64,000 nucleotides of DNA from Diphasiastrum complanatum (GCA_029204225.1 CM055105.1:9769744-9833743); one strand, 5' to 3'. Shown: positions 43,164 through 56,020, counted from the first letter of the stretch. Translations and numbers: made by a program. The notes: a model not told the origin generated them from the sequence alone.

Positions 43164-44261
43164 TCAACTCTTCATAAGAGATCGATAGTCAAGATCCATT
43201 GCTTGGATCCACTCCTCTTCTTTCCTTGCTTGATCTACACTTGTAGGCTCATCCAAAGAGGTTAGGAAAGCAACATAATTTCCAAAAACTACTTGCTTAT
43301 CCTTTTGATCATATGTGAGCCTTGAAGGTACTTGTCTTTCTCTTGATGTTCTCCTTGGCTTTTGACTTGATGAAGGTCCATCATCACCACCATCCAAAGT
43401 AGGATCCTTCTCATCAACATCAAGAATATTAGATCCATCTACTTTACCATCAATCATGCTTGAAGACACCTTTGGAATGTTTCCCTCATAAAAAATGACA
43501 TCTCTACCAACAATCACTTTGTTAGTAGAAGGAATGTAAACCTTGTAGGCTTTACTCACCTCACTATATCCAACAAAAATACCTCTTCTTGAAGATGGAT
43601 CCTCCTTGGTCCTATCATCAAGAGTAATGTTGACATAGAATGTGCATCCAAATATTCTTAGAAAGTTGACACTTGGCCTCCTCTTGAATAGCATCTCAAA
43701 AGGTGTCCTTCCATCCAAAATAGCACTCGGCCACCTATTGCACAAGAAATTGGCACACAACAAAGCTTGATCCCAAAATGGTTTGTCAAGATTAGCACTT
43801 AACCTCATAGCTTTAGCACTTTCACATAAAGTTCTATTCTTCCTTTCAGCCACTCCATTTTGTTGTGGGGTCCTTGATGTTGTATACTCCCTCTTGATCC
43901 CATGCTCATCACAAAAGGCCTTGAACTTGTTAGATATGTACTCACCACCATTGTCACCTCTCAAGCACTTGATCTTTGTGGAGAATTGGTTCTCTCTTGC
44001 ATTCTTGAACTTGACAAAGACATCATACACTTCATCCTTGTTCTTTAGTAGATAGATCCAACAAAATCTACTAAAATTATCAATGAATGTTACATACATC
44101 TTAGCTCCACTATTGCTAATTGTAGTAAATCCATGAATATCCGAATGTACAAGTTGAAAAGGCTTTGTAGATCTAGAAATAGATCTAGTATAAGGTAGTC
44201 TATGTGACTTAGACAAAGCACAAGACTCACAAACATGCTTGTCATTACTTAAGAAGACCAA
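43164..44261 (-). CDS. Element X integrase
   Basis: Open 365-codon frame. It starts with the end of the zinc-binding spacer (CESCALSKSHRLPYTR) and includes LVHSDIHGFTTISNSG (first Asp), KCLRGDNGGEYISNKF (second Asp), QQNGVAERKNRT (Glu) and the copia-type C-terminal GKSPFE/FGC-like segment (ILDGRTPFEMLFKRRPSVNF, FVGYSEVSKAYKVY). It ends DLDYRSLMKS-stop, the point where RT would begin. The D-D-E residues are intact, so the enzyme could be functional. Confidence 0.9.
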   Translation of the reverse strand: MVFLSNDKHVCESCALSKSHRLPYTRSISRSTKPFQLVHSDIHGFTTISNSGAKMYVTFIDNFSRFCWIYLLKNKDEVYDVFVKFKNARENQFSTKIKCLRGDNGGEYISNKFKAFCDEHGIKREYTTSRTPQQNGVAERKNRTLCESAKAMRLSANLDKPFWDQALLCANFLCNRWPSAILDGRTPFEMLFKRRPSVNFLRIFGCTFYVNITLDDRTKEDPSSRRGIFVGYSEVSKAYKVYIPSTNKVIVGRDVIFYEGNIPKVSSSMIDGKVDGSNILDVDEKDPTLDGGDDGPSSSQKPRRTSRERQVPSRLTYDQKDKQVVFGNYVAFLTSLDEPTSVDQARKEEEWIQAMDLDYRSLMKS

Positions 44262-45262
44262 TCACAATCTTCTTCCTTGCCATTACCTCCAATGACTTGA
44301 AGTTGAGGTGTCCCATCCTTTTGTGCCAAACCTCTTGAATAGAAATTTGCTCCCTTGCAACACATCCAACTTGGTTAGCAGTAACACAAGCATCAAGTTT
44401 GAACACCTTCCCTTGTATTCTACCTTTTCCAATCAAGACATCCTTCCTTTTGATCAAACAAGCATCTCCATCAAACTCCACCTTGAGGCCCTTACTTAGC
44501 ATTTGACTCACACTAAGCAAATTCTTGGTAATAGATGGAATAAACAAGACATCCTCCAAATGAAGCATCCACTTGATCTTGCCCTTTATACCACTTGCTT
44601 TTAGACCACTTGCTTTTGGTTTTGCCTTTGAATTTGCCCTTTGTGAACATAGCATCCTCTTGAAGTGTCGATGTAGATCCACCTCTTGCTTGAAGCCTAT
44701 ATTCCTCATTGATCAAGATCTCTTGAAGATCCATCAAACTTGGCAAAGTCTTTTGAATAGCAATACTTTGAACAATGTTAGCATGAGCATCCAACAAGCC
44801 ATTAAGAATCACTTGAATAAGCTCTCCTTCCTTAATGCTTTCATCTATGCAAGCTAACTCATCATTCAATGCTTTCATTCTCAAAACAAAAGTACTTGGA
44901 CTTTCTTCATTCTTTTGCAAAAAAGAAAAGATTTGCCTTCTTAGAGTCAACACTCTAGAAGTAGACTTGGATTCATAAAGCTTCTTCAATGACTTCCAAG
45001 CTTCCAAAGATGATGTGCACTTACCAACTTCCTTGAGAAGTTCATTGGTAACATTCATCTTTATCATGTGTAGAGCCTTCTTGGCCCTCTTGTCATACCT
45101 CAATTGATCTTGTTGTGTTGTTGGTCTCTCTTCCAAACCTACAACAATATCCAAAATATCATTCATCTCAAGAAGTGACTCCATCCTCACTTTCCGTAAT
45201 GAATAGTTACTTGAGGTAAGCCTATCATTGGCTTCCAACATGACTCCAATTAAGGTTGCCAT
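44245..45262 (-). CDS. Element X gag with truncated protease
   Basis: ATG at 45,262 (MATLIGVMLEANDRLTSSN). Typical copia gag helices (DILDIVVGLEERPTTQQDQL, MKALNDELACIDESIKEGEL) end in a Lys/Ser-rich tail. The zinc knuckle and protease active site (D-S-G) are deleted: after DQVDASFGG the frame stops, and a second frame (44,709-44,245) resumes at VLFIPSITKNLLSVSQML, followed by VWHKRMGHLNFKSLEVM. Gag looks usable; the protease cannot be. Confidence 0.85.
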
Positions 45263-45862
45263 GTAGCAATGACCTGATCTTCTCTTTCAACCTGTTTCAA
45301 TGCACAAAGCACTCCTTTGAACAACAACAAATGCTTTCAAAAGAAATCACCAAGATTTGAAACTATCTCACAAATTCTCTTCTAGCACTTATCCAAGCAA
45401 ATCAACACATAGAATCATGGAATCTTGATCAACCTATGATCTATCCTCAATCTAATGACTTTTGCCACTTCCTAAGATTGAAACACACTCAAATGAGGTC
45501 CAGCAACCTCACTATCTAGAGATCCAATCAAAATCAGGGTTTTGACAAAATCACAAAAAATTGACTATTCCAAATCTACATGCAAATGTTGAAAATTTGA
45601 TATGCAATCTATAAGCCACCACTTGGGCTGAACCAATGATCCAAAAATCAGCCAAATCCAGCATGTGAATTCAAAAAACAAAATTGAACAAGTATATTGA
45701 CCTATTTAGTGTTTTGATCTACAAAAGATCCAATCTACAAAAGCAAAAAATCCGATTTTGGTGTAGAATCCTCTCTAGCATGCTCTAGACTTGATATCTT
45801 CACCAAATCATTGATAGATCTGATTTCCTTCGTCATAACCTGAAACAGAAGCTCTAATACCA

Positions 45863-46512
45863 TGTGAAAGATTTCAGATCCTTAAGATCCAATCTACTTG
45901 AATGATCTTTGGTTAGAAAGAGAAATACACTACCAATTTCACCAATGTAGAAAAATCAGCATCTACACACAATTTGAGATGCAAACACTAATAGAACTTG
46001 ATCAAACTTGAATGAAATGATTATGAACTGTTGTTGTCCGTACAAAACCAGCAAGCTACTATATTTCACACGTGTGGATCAAAAAATAGCAAATATAGAT
46101 CATTCTACACATAGAATTGCAAGCAATCACCAAGATAGTGCACCAACGGATAGTAGAACCCAAGAGAACCATGTATAAGCATGAAATGAGATAGAGAAGA
46201 GAGAAGATGACTATCTCCACGAGTTACATCCTTTTATAGCAGGTCCAAACCCTATTTGGCCACTTGGCTTTCTCACCAAAATGCTAACCCTACCAATTTT
46301 GGGTCTAGATTCAATGTACCCAACTTATTCAAATTGAATCTACTCAAACTCACATTCTATCTTTCCCACACTTTCAAAAAGTGTTTATTTGAATGAAATT
46401 TAGACTAATGAACTTTGAAAAGTCAAACTCTAAGTCTAAAACAAGTTTTGGCCTCAATATGCCAAATATGGAAATATTGCAAAATGTGATGAAACTAGTT
46501 GAATCTTTCACA
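45863..46512 (-). repeat. 5' LTR of element X
   Basis: 650 bp, partner of 40,878-41,527. Followed on the minus strand by the primer-binding site at 45,851-45,862. Contains TTCACACGTGTGG where the partner has TTCACATGTGTGG. Confidence 0.93.
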
Positions 46513-48500
46513 TTTCTTGTATGTGTAAGCTGCATCAATTTTCTTTCTTCTTCAGTCCTCGAACAATTTTCATTCGTCAATACTATTCCTACAAGCATTG
46601 GAGTATTCACTCCTTTGCAATTCAGCATCCCGAAATCTTCTAAGATTTTTTGGGTATATCTGGACCGATGAAGGTACAATTTACCTCTTTCATAGTCCCT
46701 GTCAATCTATAAGCCAAGATAACATCTGGCTTCTCCCAGATTTGCAATCTCAAAATGTTTCATACTTCACTTCAACAATAAGCTTCTCACTTTTGCAGAG
46801 TATCAGAGCGTCGTCCACATACACAGCTACAATGATGATCTTTCCATCTGTAATTCTTACATAGACATTGGAATCAGCCATTAGTGGCTTGAATCCCAAG
46901 GATTTCAGGGCTTGATCTTCCTTCTTGTACCATTGTCGCGCTGACTGCTTCAGACCGTAGATACTCCTATGCATTCTGCATGCGTAAGTAGGAAGTGAAT
47001 TCGAGACATAGCCTGGGGGTTGATCCATATAGACTTCTTCGTCCAGCTCACCATGTAAGAAGGTTGTCTTCTTGTCCACAATGTGAATCCTGAAATCATA
47101 AACAACTGCAAATGCAAATAATAAACGTAGGGACGAATGCTTCACGACAGAAGAGAAGGTCTCAGAATAGTCAATACCATATATCTGAGAAAATCCCTTG
47201 GCCACAAGTCTTGCTTTATACTTTGAGACATCTCCATCTGGTCCATACTTCATCTTGTATACCCACTTGTATTTTACAGTCTTTCGCTTATCTAGTAATG
47301 GATGCAACGTCCATACCTGGTTCTTCCTCATGGATTCCATCTCCTCATTCATGGCTTGGATCCATTTGTCCTTCTCTGGACATTCAATTGCTTCCTCAAA
47401 TGTCTGTAGAAGTTGAGCTACCTGGCACATATCTTGCTGCAATACTTTTGTCTTTATCTACTCTGCTAGGTCCGAAACCATTTCGGTTTACAAGTACTAT
47501 AGCAGTAGGCTGCCTCTCAAATTTTTCTTCCTCTAATTCGTCACTTGAATGAGATGCAACTCAAACATCTTCATTTGAGTGTTCATCCTCTGCTCTCTCT
47601 GTCACAGTTGGCAGATCATAGTATTGTCTTTCAAGAACTTCATAACTGATAGGATCATCATTGGCCATCGTTCTGCTCTCATCAAATTTGACATCTCTGA
47701 CTATCCTCACTGTGTTTGTCTCTGGCATATAGACTCTGTAGTATGACTAATTATTGTCATATCCTACAAGATATCCCTGTTCTGCTTTCTCATCAAGCTT
47801 CTTTCGAAGCTTATCAGGAACATGTGCATATGCTGCACAACCAAAGATACGAATGTGAGTCAGATTGGGTTTTCTACCCCATCATAATTTGTGTGGTGTC
47901 GTGTGAGGAACACCAGACTTTCTTGTCTTATTCTGAATGTAAGCAACTATAGCTACTGCTTCAGCCCACAACACTCTTGGAGCCTTCGAGTAGGCCATCA
48001 TGCATCTGGCAGCTTCCATTAGAGTCATGTTCTTTCTTTTTGCAATACCGTTGTGCTGTGGTGTATAAGATGCAGTCCTTCTGTGAATACCATGATCATT
48101 GCAGAAGTCAGTAAATCGATTCGAGATGTATTCTCCACCTCAATCTCTTTTGATCTGCTTCACTTTATTACCAGTGCATCTATCTGCCCAATTCACAAAC
48201 TTTGTGAATTTGTCATGCTTATGATTTATTGTGAATAAAATAGACTCTGACAAATTTACTGTAATCACCAATAAAGGTAATGTAATATTTTGATCCTCCT
48301 ACTAAGATCACAATGAAAGGTCCACAGATGTCATAATGCACTAACTCTAGAATCTTGGTCGTTCTATAGGAGTTCTTGACAAAAGGAGTGCATGACATCT
48401 TACCCTTCAGACATGCATCCTAGGTCATCAAACTAGTTGCATTCAAGATGCTCACCCCTGAGATTGCTCCATGATGGCTTGCTTGATATAGTGCCATTGA
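46513..48500 (-). pseudogene. Copia integrase-RT, 5' part of element IX
   Basis: Leftward: GAG-pre-integrase (RLCHINSMALYQA, about 48,510), integrase with several stops (YYITFIGDYSKFV), linker, then RT (WIQAMNEEMESMRKNQVWTL, about 47,350; KARLVAKGFSQIYGID; MHRSIYGLKQSARQWYKK; VAVYVDDALIL, the catalytic YVDD, about 46,805). A frameshift near 46,745 leads to RYTQKILEDFGMLNCK, and the frame reaches the insertion point of element X. Its continuation is at 40.0-40.9 kb. The pre-integrase motif matches the fragment at 63.5 kb. Confidence 0.85.
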
Positions 48501-48501
48501 A

Positions 48502-49206
48502 TTAATATGGCATAGTCTCTTTGTTGTATGCTTGAGAAAATTGGTTCTTACTCCTTCCTTTTTGCTTGCCTTTGACAAAGAGGGCTTTGTCACTTCCACC
48601 ATGTTCGAGTTTGTTCATCCTGGAGAGTTTATAGCTTTGTCTAGATTCTTCAGAAATAAGAATTCCTTGGAGAGTTTCTAGATTAGGTAACTCCTCCTTA
48701 ATAGCTAAAGACTGAACAAGATTATCATAGTCATCTCTCAAGCCATTCAGTATGACTTGAACTAGCTCAACTTGGTTAATGGTAACAACAACACAAGAAA
48801 GCTCTCTATGTAGATCTTTAACTCTCATAACATAGTTAGATGCACTCTCTTCACTTCTTTGGAAACTTTGGAAAATCTGATTCCTAAGAGTGAGTATTCT
48901 AGAAGTATTCTTTGCTTCATAGATGGTCTTTAGTGCATCCCAAGCTTCTTTGGCTGTAGTGCAAGATCCTATCTCTCTCAAAATTTCATTAGATACATTC
49001 ATCTTAATAAAATGTAGAGCCATTCTAGCTCTTTTCTTATATTTAGGAATTTCAACCTGTGCTTGAGGCTCCTCCTCAACACCAAGCACAATATCCATAA
49101 CATCCTGGAGAAATAAAAGATACTCCATTCTTAACTTCCAAATTGAGTAATTAGAAGTGGTTAGTCTTTCACTGGCTTCTAGAAGATATCCTTCTTGAGA
49201 TGCCAT
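48502..49206 (-). CDS. Copia gag of the element II family, fused to element IX
   Basis: Open 234-codon gag (MASQEGYLLEASERLTTSN), close relative of 8,580-9,271. It runs DVMDIVLGVEEEPQAQVEIP, KDLHRELSCVVVTINQVE, KGRSKNQFSQAYNKE and is cut near 48,530, where integrase-type sequence of element IX begins. The zinc knuckle and protease are lost. It marks a junction between two copia families. Confidence 0.88.
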   Translation of the reverse strand: MASQEGYLLEASERLTTSNYSIWKLRMEYLLFLQDVMDIVLGVEEEPQAQVEIPKYKKRARMALHFIKMNVSNEILREIGSCTTAKEAWDALKTIYEAKNTSRILTLRNQIFQSFQRSEESASNYVMRVKDLHRELSCVVVTINQVELVQVILNGLRDDYDNLVQSLAIKEELPNLETLQGILISEESRQSYKLSRMNKLEHGGSDKALFVKGKQKGRSKNQFSQAYNKETMPY

Positions 49207-49975
49207 TATAATAAAGACTTCTTAGTTATTGGATTGAGATATGTTTGAGCTTGTTCCTATCAGACTTAGAGTTGCTGCTCTCTTCACTATAGGTATTTTC
49301 AAGGTTGAACTACCTTCCTATGTGAAACACTTGCAACTATATTTGAGATGAATCTCAAATATTTCACAAGACAAGTTTTCTAGATCAGACACAAAAAGTG
49401 GTTTGAGAAACTTTGGCTCGTTTGAATTCTACTTTTGGCACGTGTGAAATGCTTCAAAAGAAAACACTATTGACACTCATAAGGCTCAAAGGGTGTTCAA
49501 GTACTTCAAACTCAGTCTTGATCTACAGTTTCTTGTATTGGATGCTCAAAACAATGGATTCAGAACAAAGTATAATTGAATCAAATCAAAATGCTGTCAC
49601 TTGGATTTTGGACCTATCCCTATCCTCTTTAAGAGCTTATAACTCTTGCTAGACACATCAAATTGATTTGATTTCAATTTTTATGAAAAGTACAAATCAA
49701 ATGCTTTCCATCAAGCTATAACACTGCTATCTTTGGATCTAAAAGTAAGGAGAACAAAGGGACTAAAAAACTCTGATTTTCACACGTGCGAAATTCCAGA
49801 ATTCCGTACTACCTCAATTCAGGTCTAAAAATTCAGTTCAAGTCCGATTTGATCCAAATACACTTCATAGAAAGGTTGGAAAAAGTGCAAAACTGCTTTT
49901 TTGCTTGATTTAGCTCTCAGTTTCTTGTACAATCAAAGTTGTTAGCATGCAAAGTTTAATGTGGCTCTGATACCA
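49207..49975 (-). other. Leader and primer-binding site of the 48.5-50.8 kb copia element
   Basis: TGGTATCAGAGCCAC (minus strand, 49,961-49,975) is a perfect tRNA-iMet-type primer-binding site immediately inside the LTR. The roughly 750-bp leader to gag contains CACGTGTGAAA near 49,440 and CACACGTGCG near 49,785 and no convincing ORF. Confidence 0.8.
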
Positions 49976-50757
49976 TGACAAAATTTCCAGAATTCACACA
50001 TGTGGGGAATGTCCACAAGAGTGACTGATCTTAATTAGGCTTTGTGATTGGCACTATAACCTGATTCTAGATTGATCAACAAAATGTGGTTCAGAAGAAA
50101 TGGCTAATCCACAATCTAGCATGCTAATCAACATAATATAATAGCAATGAATCAAAGAATGAATAAAAATACAAGATTTCAGTGTATGAGCATTAGCCTC
50201 AACACGAGTTAGAGAGAGAGAGCTAGAGAGATAACAAGCAATATTTGTTTAGATCCAAAATGGCATGAGATAGCTACAAAACTTTGGTTCTTCATAATTC
50301 ATTGTGTGGAGAGCTACACATATTTATGGAGATTGAGGTAGCTCGAGGTAGAACCATATCTATCCATTCCAAAATGACATCTAGAGTCTATGTGACATTT
50401 GTCACTTGCCATGCATGAATTTCTACCAACTTTTACAAGTGTACTAGTTCTAACTAGAAATGTCCAAATCATTATGCATGTGTCCATTAAACTTTGTGCA
50501 TGCCTTGCATGTCACTATGGATCACTTACAATTAATGCATGTGAGTTGTCACGAGTTTCTACAAGCATAATTATGCTAATTCTATGTCTACAAACTATAT
50601 GCAAGTTGCATTTATCAAACTAGATAATACATAACCATATAGCTCGAGTTCTATGTAGGCCAAACTTGGCATTTTGCATTAATGAGCTACATACTTGCAT
50701 GGTACAACATTTGTAGCAAGCCAAGAAATCAATATGGATTGTTTTTCAATTTTAACA
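49976..50757 (-). repeat. 5' LTR, 782 bp
   Basis: Starts TGTTAAAATTGAAAAAC at 50,757 (minus strand) and ends TTTTGTCA at 49,976, next to the primer-binding site. Its first 270 bases match the LTR fragment at 38,043-38,315 in opposite orientation. Contains CACACATGTGGGG near its inner end. Confidence 0.85.
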
Positions 50758-53197
50758 AAGAGCACCTCTCACCTTAGACCGAGGAGGTCTCTGAGAAGAC
50801 GGGACGAATGAAGACTGAGAGCCGAGTATGAGAGCTGAAAAATGCTAGCTAGGAATGACAAGCAAGAACTGTGTAAGCCTCACGGTGAATCCCGGAAGAT
50901 GGAATGACCATGAAGGAACTAGTATTTATACGCAAATGTAATAAATGCTAGTAGACCCCTCTTAAAGAAATTAGAGTGAGCCACCTTTTGATGGTGACCT
51001 CTAGTGGAGAGCATTATTCCACTTGTAATTTGTGAAATGTGAAAATTCCACTAGGATGCCACCTAAGGAGCTCTCTTGCTTATTTAAGAGACTCCCTCTT
51101 TGTGAAGAGGAGCTTTGTGTGAATTGTATCTACTCCATGCTGAAATGAGAAGAGCCTCCATGAGTTAGATGCATCCATTGAGCTCCTTGATCATGATGGT
51201 TTTCTTGAGTGATATCCCTATAATCATGCCCTTCCATTCATATTGTGTGTGGTTGTGGATTTAGAGTGGATTAGATTTCTTTTTTTCGTAGTTGTGGATT
51301 AGTTTTCATTTTTTGTTGTGAATTAATGTAGGAATCTGCATTCAAGTAAACTAAATAGGCTAGAAATGTGGCATAAATCTTGTATATTCTCTAACATTCT
51401 AGTTCTTGATGTTCTTGGGATGTCCAGGAATCAAAAGACTGGTTAGTTTCTTAATTCTTGGAGTTCTAACATGCTGTAGATTACTTCTTGTTTCTTGTTT
51501 TGTCAATTTATGCAAGTATAGTAGTGCTTAGGATCTCATTTCAGTTCATTTTGTAGCAAAGTAGAAGTAGGAATCCATTGTTGTTAAATTGAGCAGTAAC
51601 GTAGATCATTCGTTGAACGCATTGGCTTGCACTTTGGTTGATTATGCATGTGCATTCAGTTCAAGAGTGACCCATCCGGATGTCCTCTGACAAGCAGGAC
51701 AATACTACATCGATATTCAGTCCCTTCTGCCTAATTTTGGGCCTTAAATAAGAAAGATGAACTTAATCCAGAGCCCACCGTGTCTGCTGATAGGCAGAAG
51801 AAGAAAGAAACAAAGAAAAACTAGTTAACATATTCTAAGACAGAGAATTTGTCAACATATGTGGACCGCAAGTGTCAACTAGCGGTTTCCTTTGCTATGG
51901 TTTTGTTTCATTGCCTTGAACATTGAAACTGTTTGCAAGCCTTAGCGGTTGTCTACGGTGGATTTTGTTAAAGGCGTTTGCATTGTGGTTGCGATTGTTT
52001 ACAGTTTCTGCTTGTGGGCAGTTCCCGTGTATTTTTGCAGGTAAGGCATGTTGGCTCTTTACATGTATTTCTACATGTATTGGTGCATAAGCTAGCAATG
52101 CTTTGTGGGTAGAGACTTCATGTTTTACCACATCTCACACATTAAAGTTTGTATTATGAGTGCTGGGAACCTTTGCAATCTCTTGCACATCTGTGGGTGC
52201 AGATTCTCTACTAATTCCTACCTACTCAAGAAGAATTTATGAAGTGATGTTAACTTTTATTGGAGCGCTGGTTTTCTTGCTAAAATTATGAGTTGTGGCT
52301 CATGCATTCACACCTACACTTTGAGTGTTGGATCGTTGGTCTTTCCGTTGATATTCTACAGTGTGGCTCACAATTATCCTGGTGTTGATTCTGTTAATAT
52401 GAGAACGCTACAATATTCTCAGACCCTTGGAAAAATAATTGATACTAGGGTCACCTGAAAATGATAAGACAGTTGAAGAATCAGCTGATAGTTATAGTAG
52501 CTCTAGTCATGCAAATCTCAGTACAAAGCGTTGATGATGGAAATCATGTTAGTTCTAACTGACTGGTAGTTAACGGTCAGATATCTTTGGTTTTTGGCGG
52601 GTATAAGCTTTGCTATTGATAGAGACGAGAAACGTTTCCCAAGTAGATAATAGGATGTATGAAAGTAATAGCGAGGTAGATGCAATGACGTTGATTATAT
52701 TCTACTTTCTTTCAATCATTGATTAGGATTACATCATCTTCTGTAGCCATTTCATGGCATATTGATTTGATCTTACATAGTAAAGTTTCTTTTGTGCAAT
52801 ATAGCTGGCTGGGAAATAACCTTCGCCTGAATACTTGTAGGTATTAATGATTTGGCGGAACGTACTACCAGGTGGGCAAATGTTGGTTTGAGCAAATCAG
52901 AAAGTTATGAGGTCTGATAGGTGTTTTTTGGCTCTTTTCTGGACAGTTTGTCAAAACTACTTGGTTTTCTTTTTTCTGGTTTTCTGATTTTTAGGATTTA
53001 TGGAAGGGATAGGGTGCTGGGATCTGACGTTTCTCACCTCCAAATCTTCCTCCACAGATCATACAAGCAACAAGTCATGAAAAAACAACAAATCTAATCT
53101 CTACTCCACACTAAACTACCCCCCACACATCCATTCCACAAGCAAAAATCACAAGATGAATGCATGCAAGCTAAAAAGCAAGAAAATGCTAATCTAT
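50758..53197. other. No recognisable gene
   Basis: About 2.4 kb of moderately AT-rich sequence with no long ORF on either strand and no motif I can name. The right end (52,980-53,197) is the leader of the Ty3/gypsy LTR described next, read on the minus strand. Confidence 0.4.
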
Positions 53198-53492
53198 TCC
53201 CCGGCAACGGCGCCAAAAAATCGTAGCGGCCTTGGGTTACTTGTCACGCATAGATTCATTCCCAAGGGAATAGTGCTTCCCTTGCGAAGTTAGCTTGCAA
53301 ATCCTACTCTAACCACACCTAGATTAACCACATCTAACTATCCACCCTACTTTAATGACAAGCATGAGAAGGAAGAATAGATTTCAATGGGGGAGGTGCT
53401 TACATCCTATTTTCTATACTCTCTTAGAAATCATTAACAACACGCAAGTAGATAGAAGAAGCAAATGGAAAGCAAATACAAAATGCAAAAAC

Positions 53493-53544
<52 letters not shown>

Positions 53545-54022
53545 AGGAAGCAAGGATGTTCAAATCTCATTTGGGCATAATCTCCTCCTCATATTGAACA
53601 TGGAAATATGGTACAAAGGGTGCCTTTTTGTGGGTGAGAAAGTCCCTTGCCCCTTTCTCCTATTGGTTAATTACAATGACAAGGATGCTAATCCGAGCCT
53701 CCTAAACTAGCACAAAATGAATCTAATGGTCTTTAAGAAAGCGCAAGGGAACTCACATGATTCATGTGAGTTCGGCTTATTTATTAACAACTTGACTTAG
53801 GGCCTCTAATGTCATTTTAGAGTTTTAGGCCCCTAGTCACTTATTCCTAATTCTACAAGTTCTACAAAATCAAATTTTGTGCTCATTGGATTGGGCTTAT
53901 ACACGCAGGAAGCCAGTGCCCTCGCACTTATTGCTCTACATATACAGTGTACTGTGGTGGGGCCCACTTGGTAAGCTTAGCCAGTAGTACTTTAGTGGTT
54001 GGAGCCCCCTAAGTGCCCAACA
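53198..54022 (-). repeat. Ty3/gypsy LTR with tRNA-Asp-type primer-binding site
   Basis: Minus strand TGGCGCCGTTGCCGGGGAA at 53,197-53,215 is the primer-binding sequence characteristic of Tat/Athila-type Ty3/gypsy elements, complementary to the 3' part of tRNA-Asp. To its right an 807-bp LTR runs 53,216-54,022, starting TGTTGGGCACTTAG. A (GA)n run lies at about 53,494-53,541. No gag-pol follows on the left, so only the 5' end remains. Confidence 0.75.
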
Positions 54023-56020
54023 CTTCTCTTGCCTTATTGATCAAAAGCAGAGAATCGATCATCTGCGTGCTCATCTTCTTACTATTTTCACAATAACTAT
54101 GATGCAAATTACCGAGCTAGATACTTACCCCACTAGCCTTCGTTGATTTTGAAGATGCGACATTTTCATTTTAATCTAATCGGTGTGAGATTGGAAAGCA
54201 AAGCTGAGCAAGAGTCTATTTTAGGACAACTTTGTTTGGTTAATTGTGTTGTCTAATAAAATGAAATAATAAAATCAAAAAATCTTATCATGTCATTTCT
54301 CTTCATGTGAACTCAATATTACTATTGTGATGTTATGTCACAAAGTTCTTGCCATAATGCTAAGTTGTTGGAATAACCACAAAAAAAACATCATGACAAT
54401 CCATAAACATTTTCTTGTAAAAGGTATGAACACCCATCAAAATTTTACTAAACTATTCTTCTACATTCTTTTAATCTTCACAAAAAGTTAAAATGTGACA
54501 ATATGACATGGCAAGGCCCTTGTGGCACAATATCACATTGTTCTTGTTTAGGTTGTGGCCTAACACAACCTCAATGGCACTTTTGTGCATAGTCGGAAGC
54601 ACACACATTCATAAGAACTTGGCAAGTGGGCCGAACTAGTGAGGGAGCAAGAACATGGTAGTATGACTTGATTCAAAAGGGCACAAAATCGATCTTTGCA
54701 ACAATCCACAACAGAATCACATGCAACAAAAATAAGTTGTGACCTTGTAGTCTACGTGAGATGTCATATGCTTGGAACCCCTTTCTTGTAGTTTTAATTT
54801 TTCAATCAACGATGCAAGGTAGACATCTATATTTTTACTTTATCTTGTAGAGTAGTGTTGCTTTCACATGCGAGTTCTCTTTGCCCATCTGTATCGCCAA
54901 TCCATAGAAAAGCTAGCAAATGCTCTACTACGTGAGCTACCCAATCCGCAACGCATCTTATGCTCAATGCTCACTTCATGTTTTCTGGGCTAGGCTCTAA
55001 TTAGCCTCATGCCATAGCCGATCGCCCATCTCAAACCTGTGCATGCTCTTATGTTACAAGTCTGAAACTGCATTCCATTTTGACCCACTCATGGTTTGAT
55101 GTATAGGTCTTATATCCACTCCTTATATTCCCCCACATATGTTTTGGAGAACAATCCAATTTTTTGCCACTATTTATTTGGTATGAGTTATTTCTCTTGA
55201 GTGGACGATGTATTAGAATTTACTCCTCTGTAACCATAACCATGCTCAATATGATTGTATAATGTGATAGTTGTCACAACTTCCTCACATTGAACAAAAA
55301 ATCTGAGAGTAAAAAGAAGCATATATTTGTAAAGGCATTCATATACTTTCTTGTAAGAAGGTAAAACACAAAAAGGAATTTGATAATTTTCAATCATATT
55401 TAATATTTTAATCATGCAAAGCAACCCCTTGGTACTACGCAAAAAGTCCTCTAACATAAACCTACAATATCTCTTTAAGGTTATGTATTAGATACATAGG
55501 CAATTGTGAGAGTAGATTTTTAGCTTTACCTCGGAAACTTAATCTATTGTGATACTTTGCTAAAAGATGAGATGTCATTTATAAGTGAGTTTGAGCATGA
55601 AAATGGATTTTATATTTATTTTATTTTGATTTTTTTAATGCAATTTTTTTTTATAATCTAACTAAAATGCTCATCATGAATAATGTGAAGATTCTTGTGA
55701 TATATCAAGCACCTTGTTTGTTTATGAAAAGTATCCACCAGGACAACAAAAAAAAAAGAAGAAATTTCAATGCTACATGGCTATTAGATCTGACATAGGC
55801 GTTGTGATCAAAATATCTACTTTCTTAAAATCAGAAAAGGTATTTAAATGTTACAAACTGAAATTGAGTTGAGGCAAGTGTGGCAAATTCTATCTAGCCA
55901 TCATCATGCTAGCAACTTGGCTTCACTTGAATTTCTTCTAATAAACTGTTTTCCGAAAAGACCTAATCTTTACAATTTGACCGCTCACAACGCTTTATTC
56001 ATGAAAATGCTTCACGTCAA
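54023..56020. other. No recognisable gene
   Basis: AT-rich, many stops in all frames. No RNA gene, LTR boundary or conserved protein seen. Confidence 0.4.

Larger units (their letters stand above)
40878..46512 (-). mobile_element. Complete non-autonomous copia element X, nested in element IX
   Basis: Left LTR 40,878-41,527 and right LTR 45,863-46,512, each 650 bp with TGTGAAAG...CTTTCACA ends. By eye they differ at about 17 sites (near 97% identity). A TTTCT target duplication flanks the element (40,873-40,877 and 46,513-46,517). The primer-binding site is 45,851-45,862 (minus strand TGGTATTAGAGC, one base off the usual TGGTATCAGAGC); the polypurine tract GAAGAGGGAG is at 41,528-41,537. Order along the minus strand: gag, truncated protease, integrase, unknown module, RNase H. 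RT is missing, so movement must have relied on enzymes from elsewhere. Confidence 0.92.

Noticed and set aside
49961-49975. Initiator tRNA-Met gene suggested by TGGTATCAGAGC matches here and elsewhere
   Set aside because: Only the 3'-end complement is present next to LTR ends; these are primer-binding sites, and no cloverleaf was found anywhere in the window.
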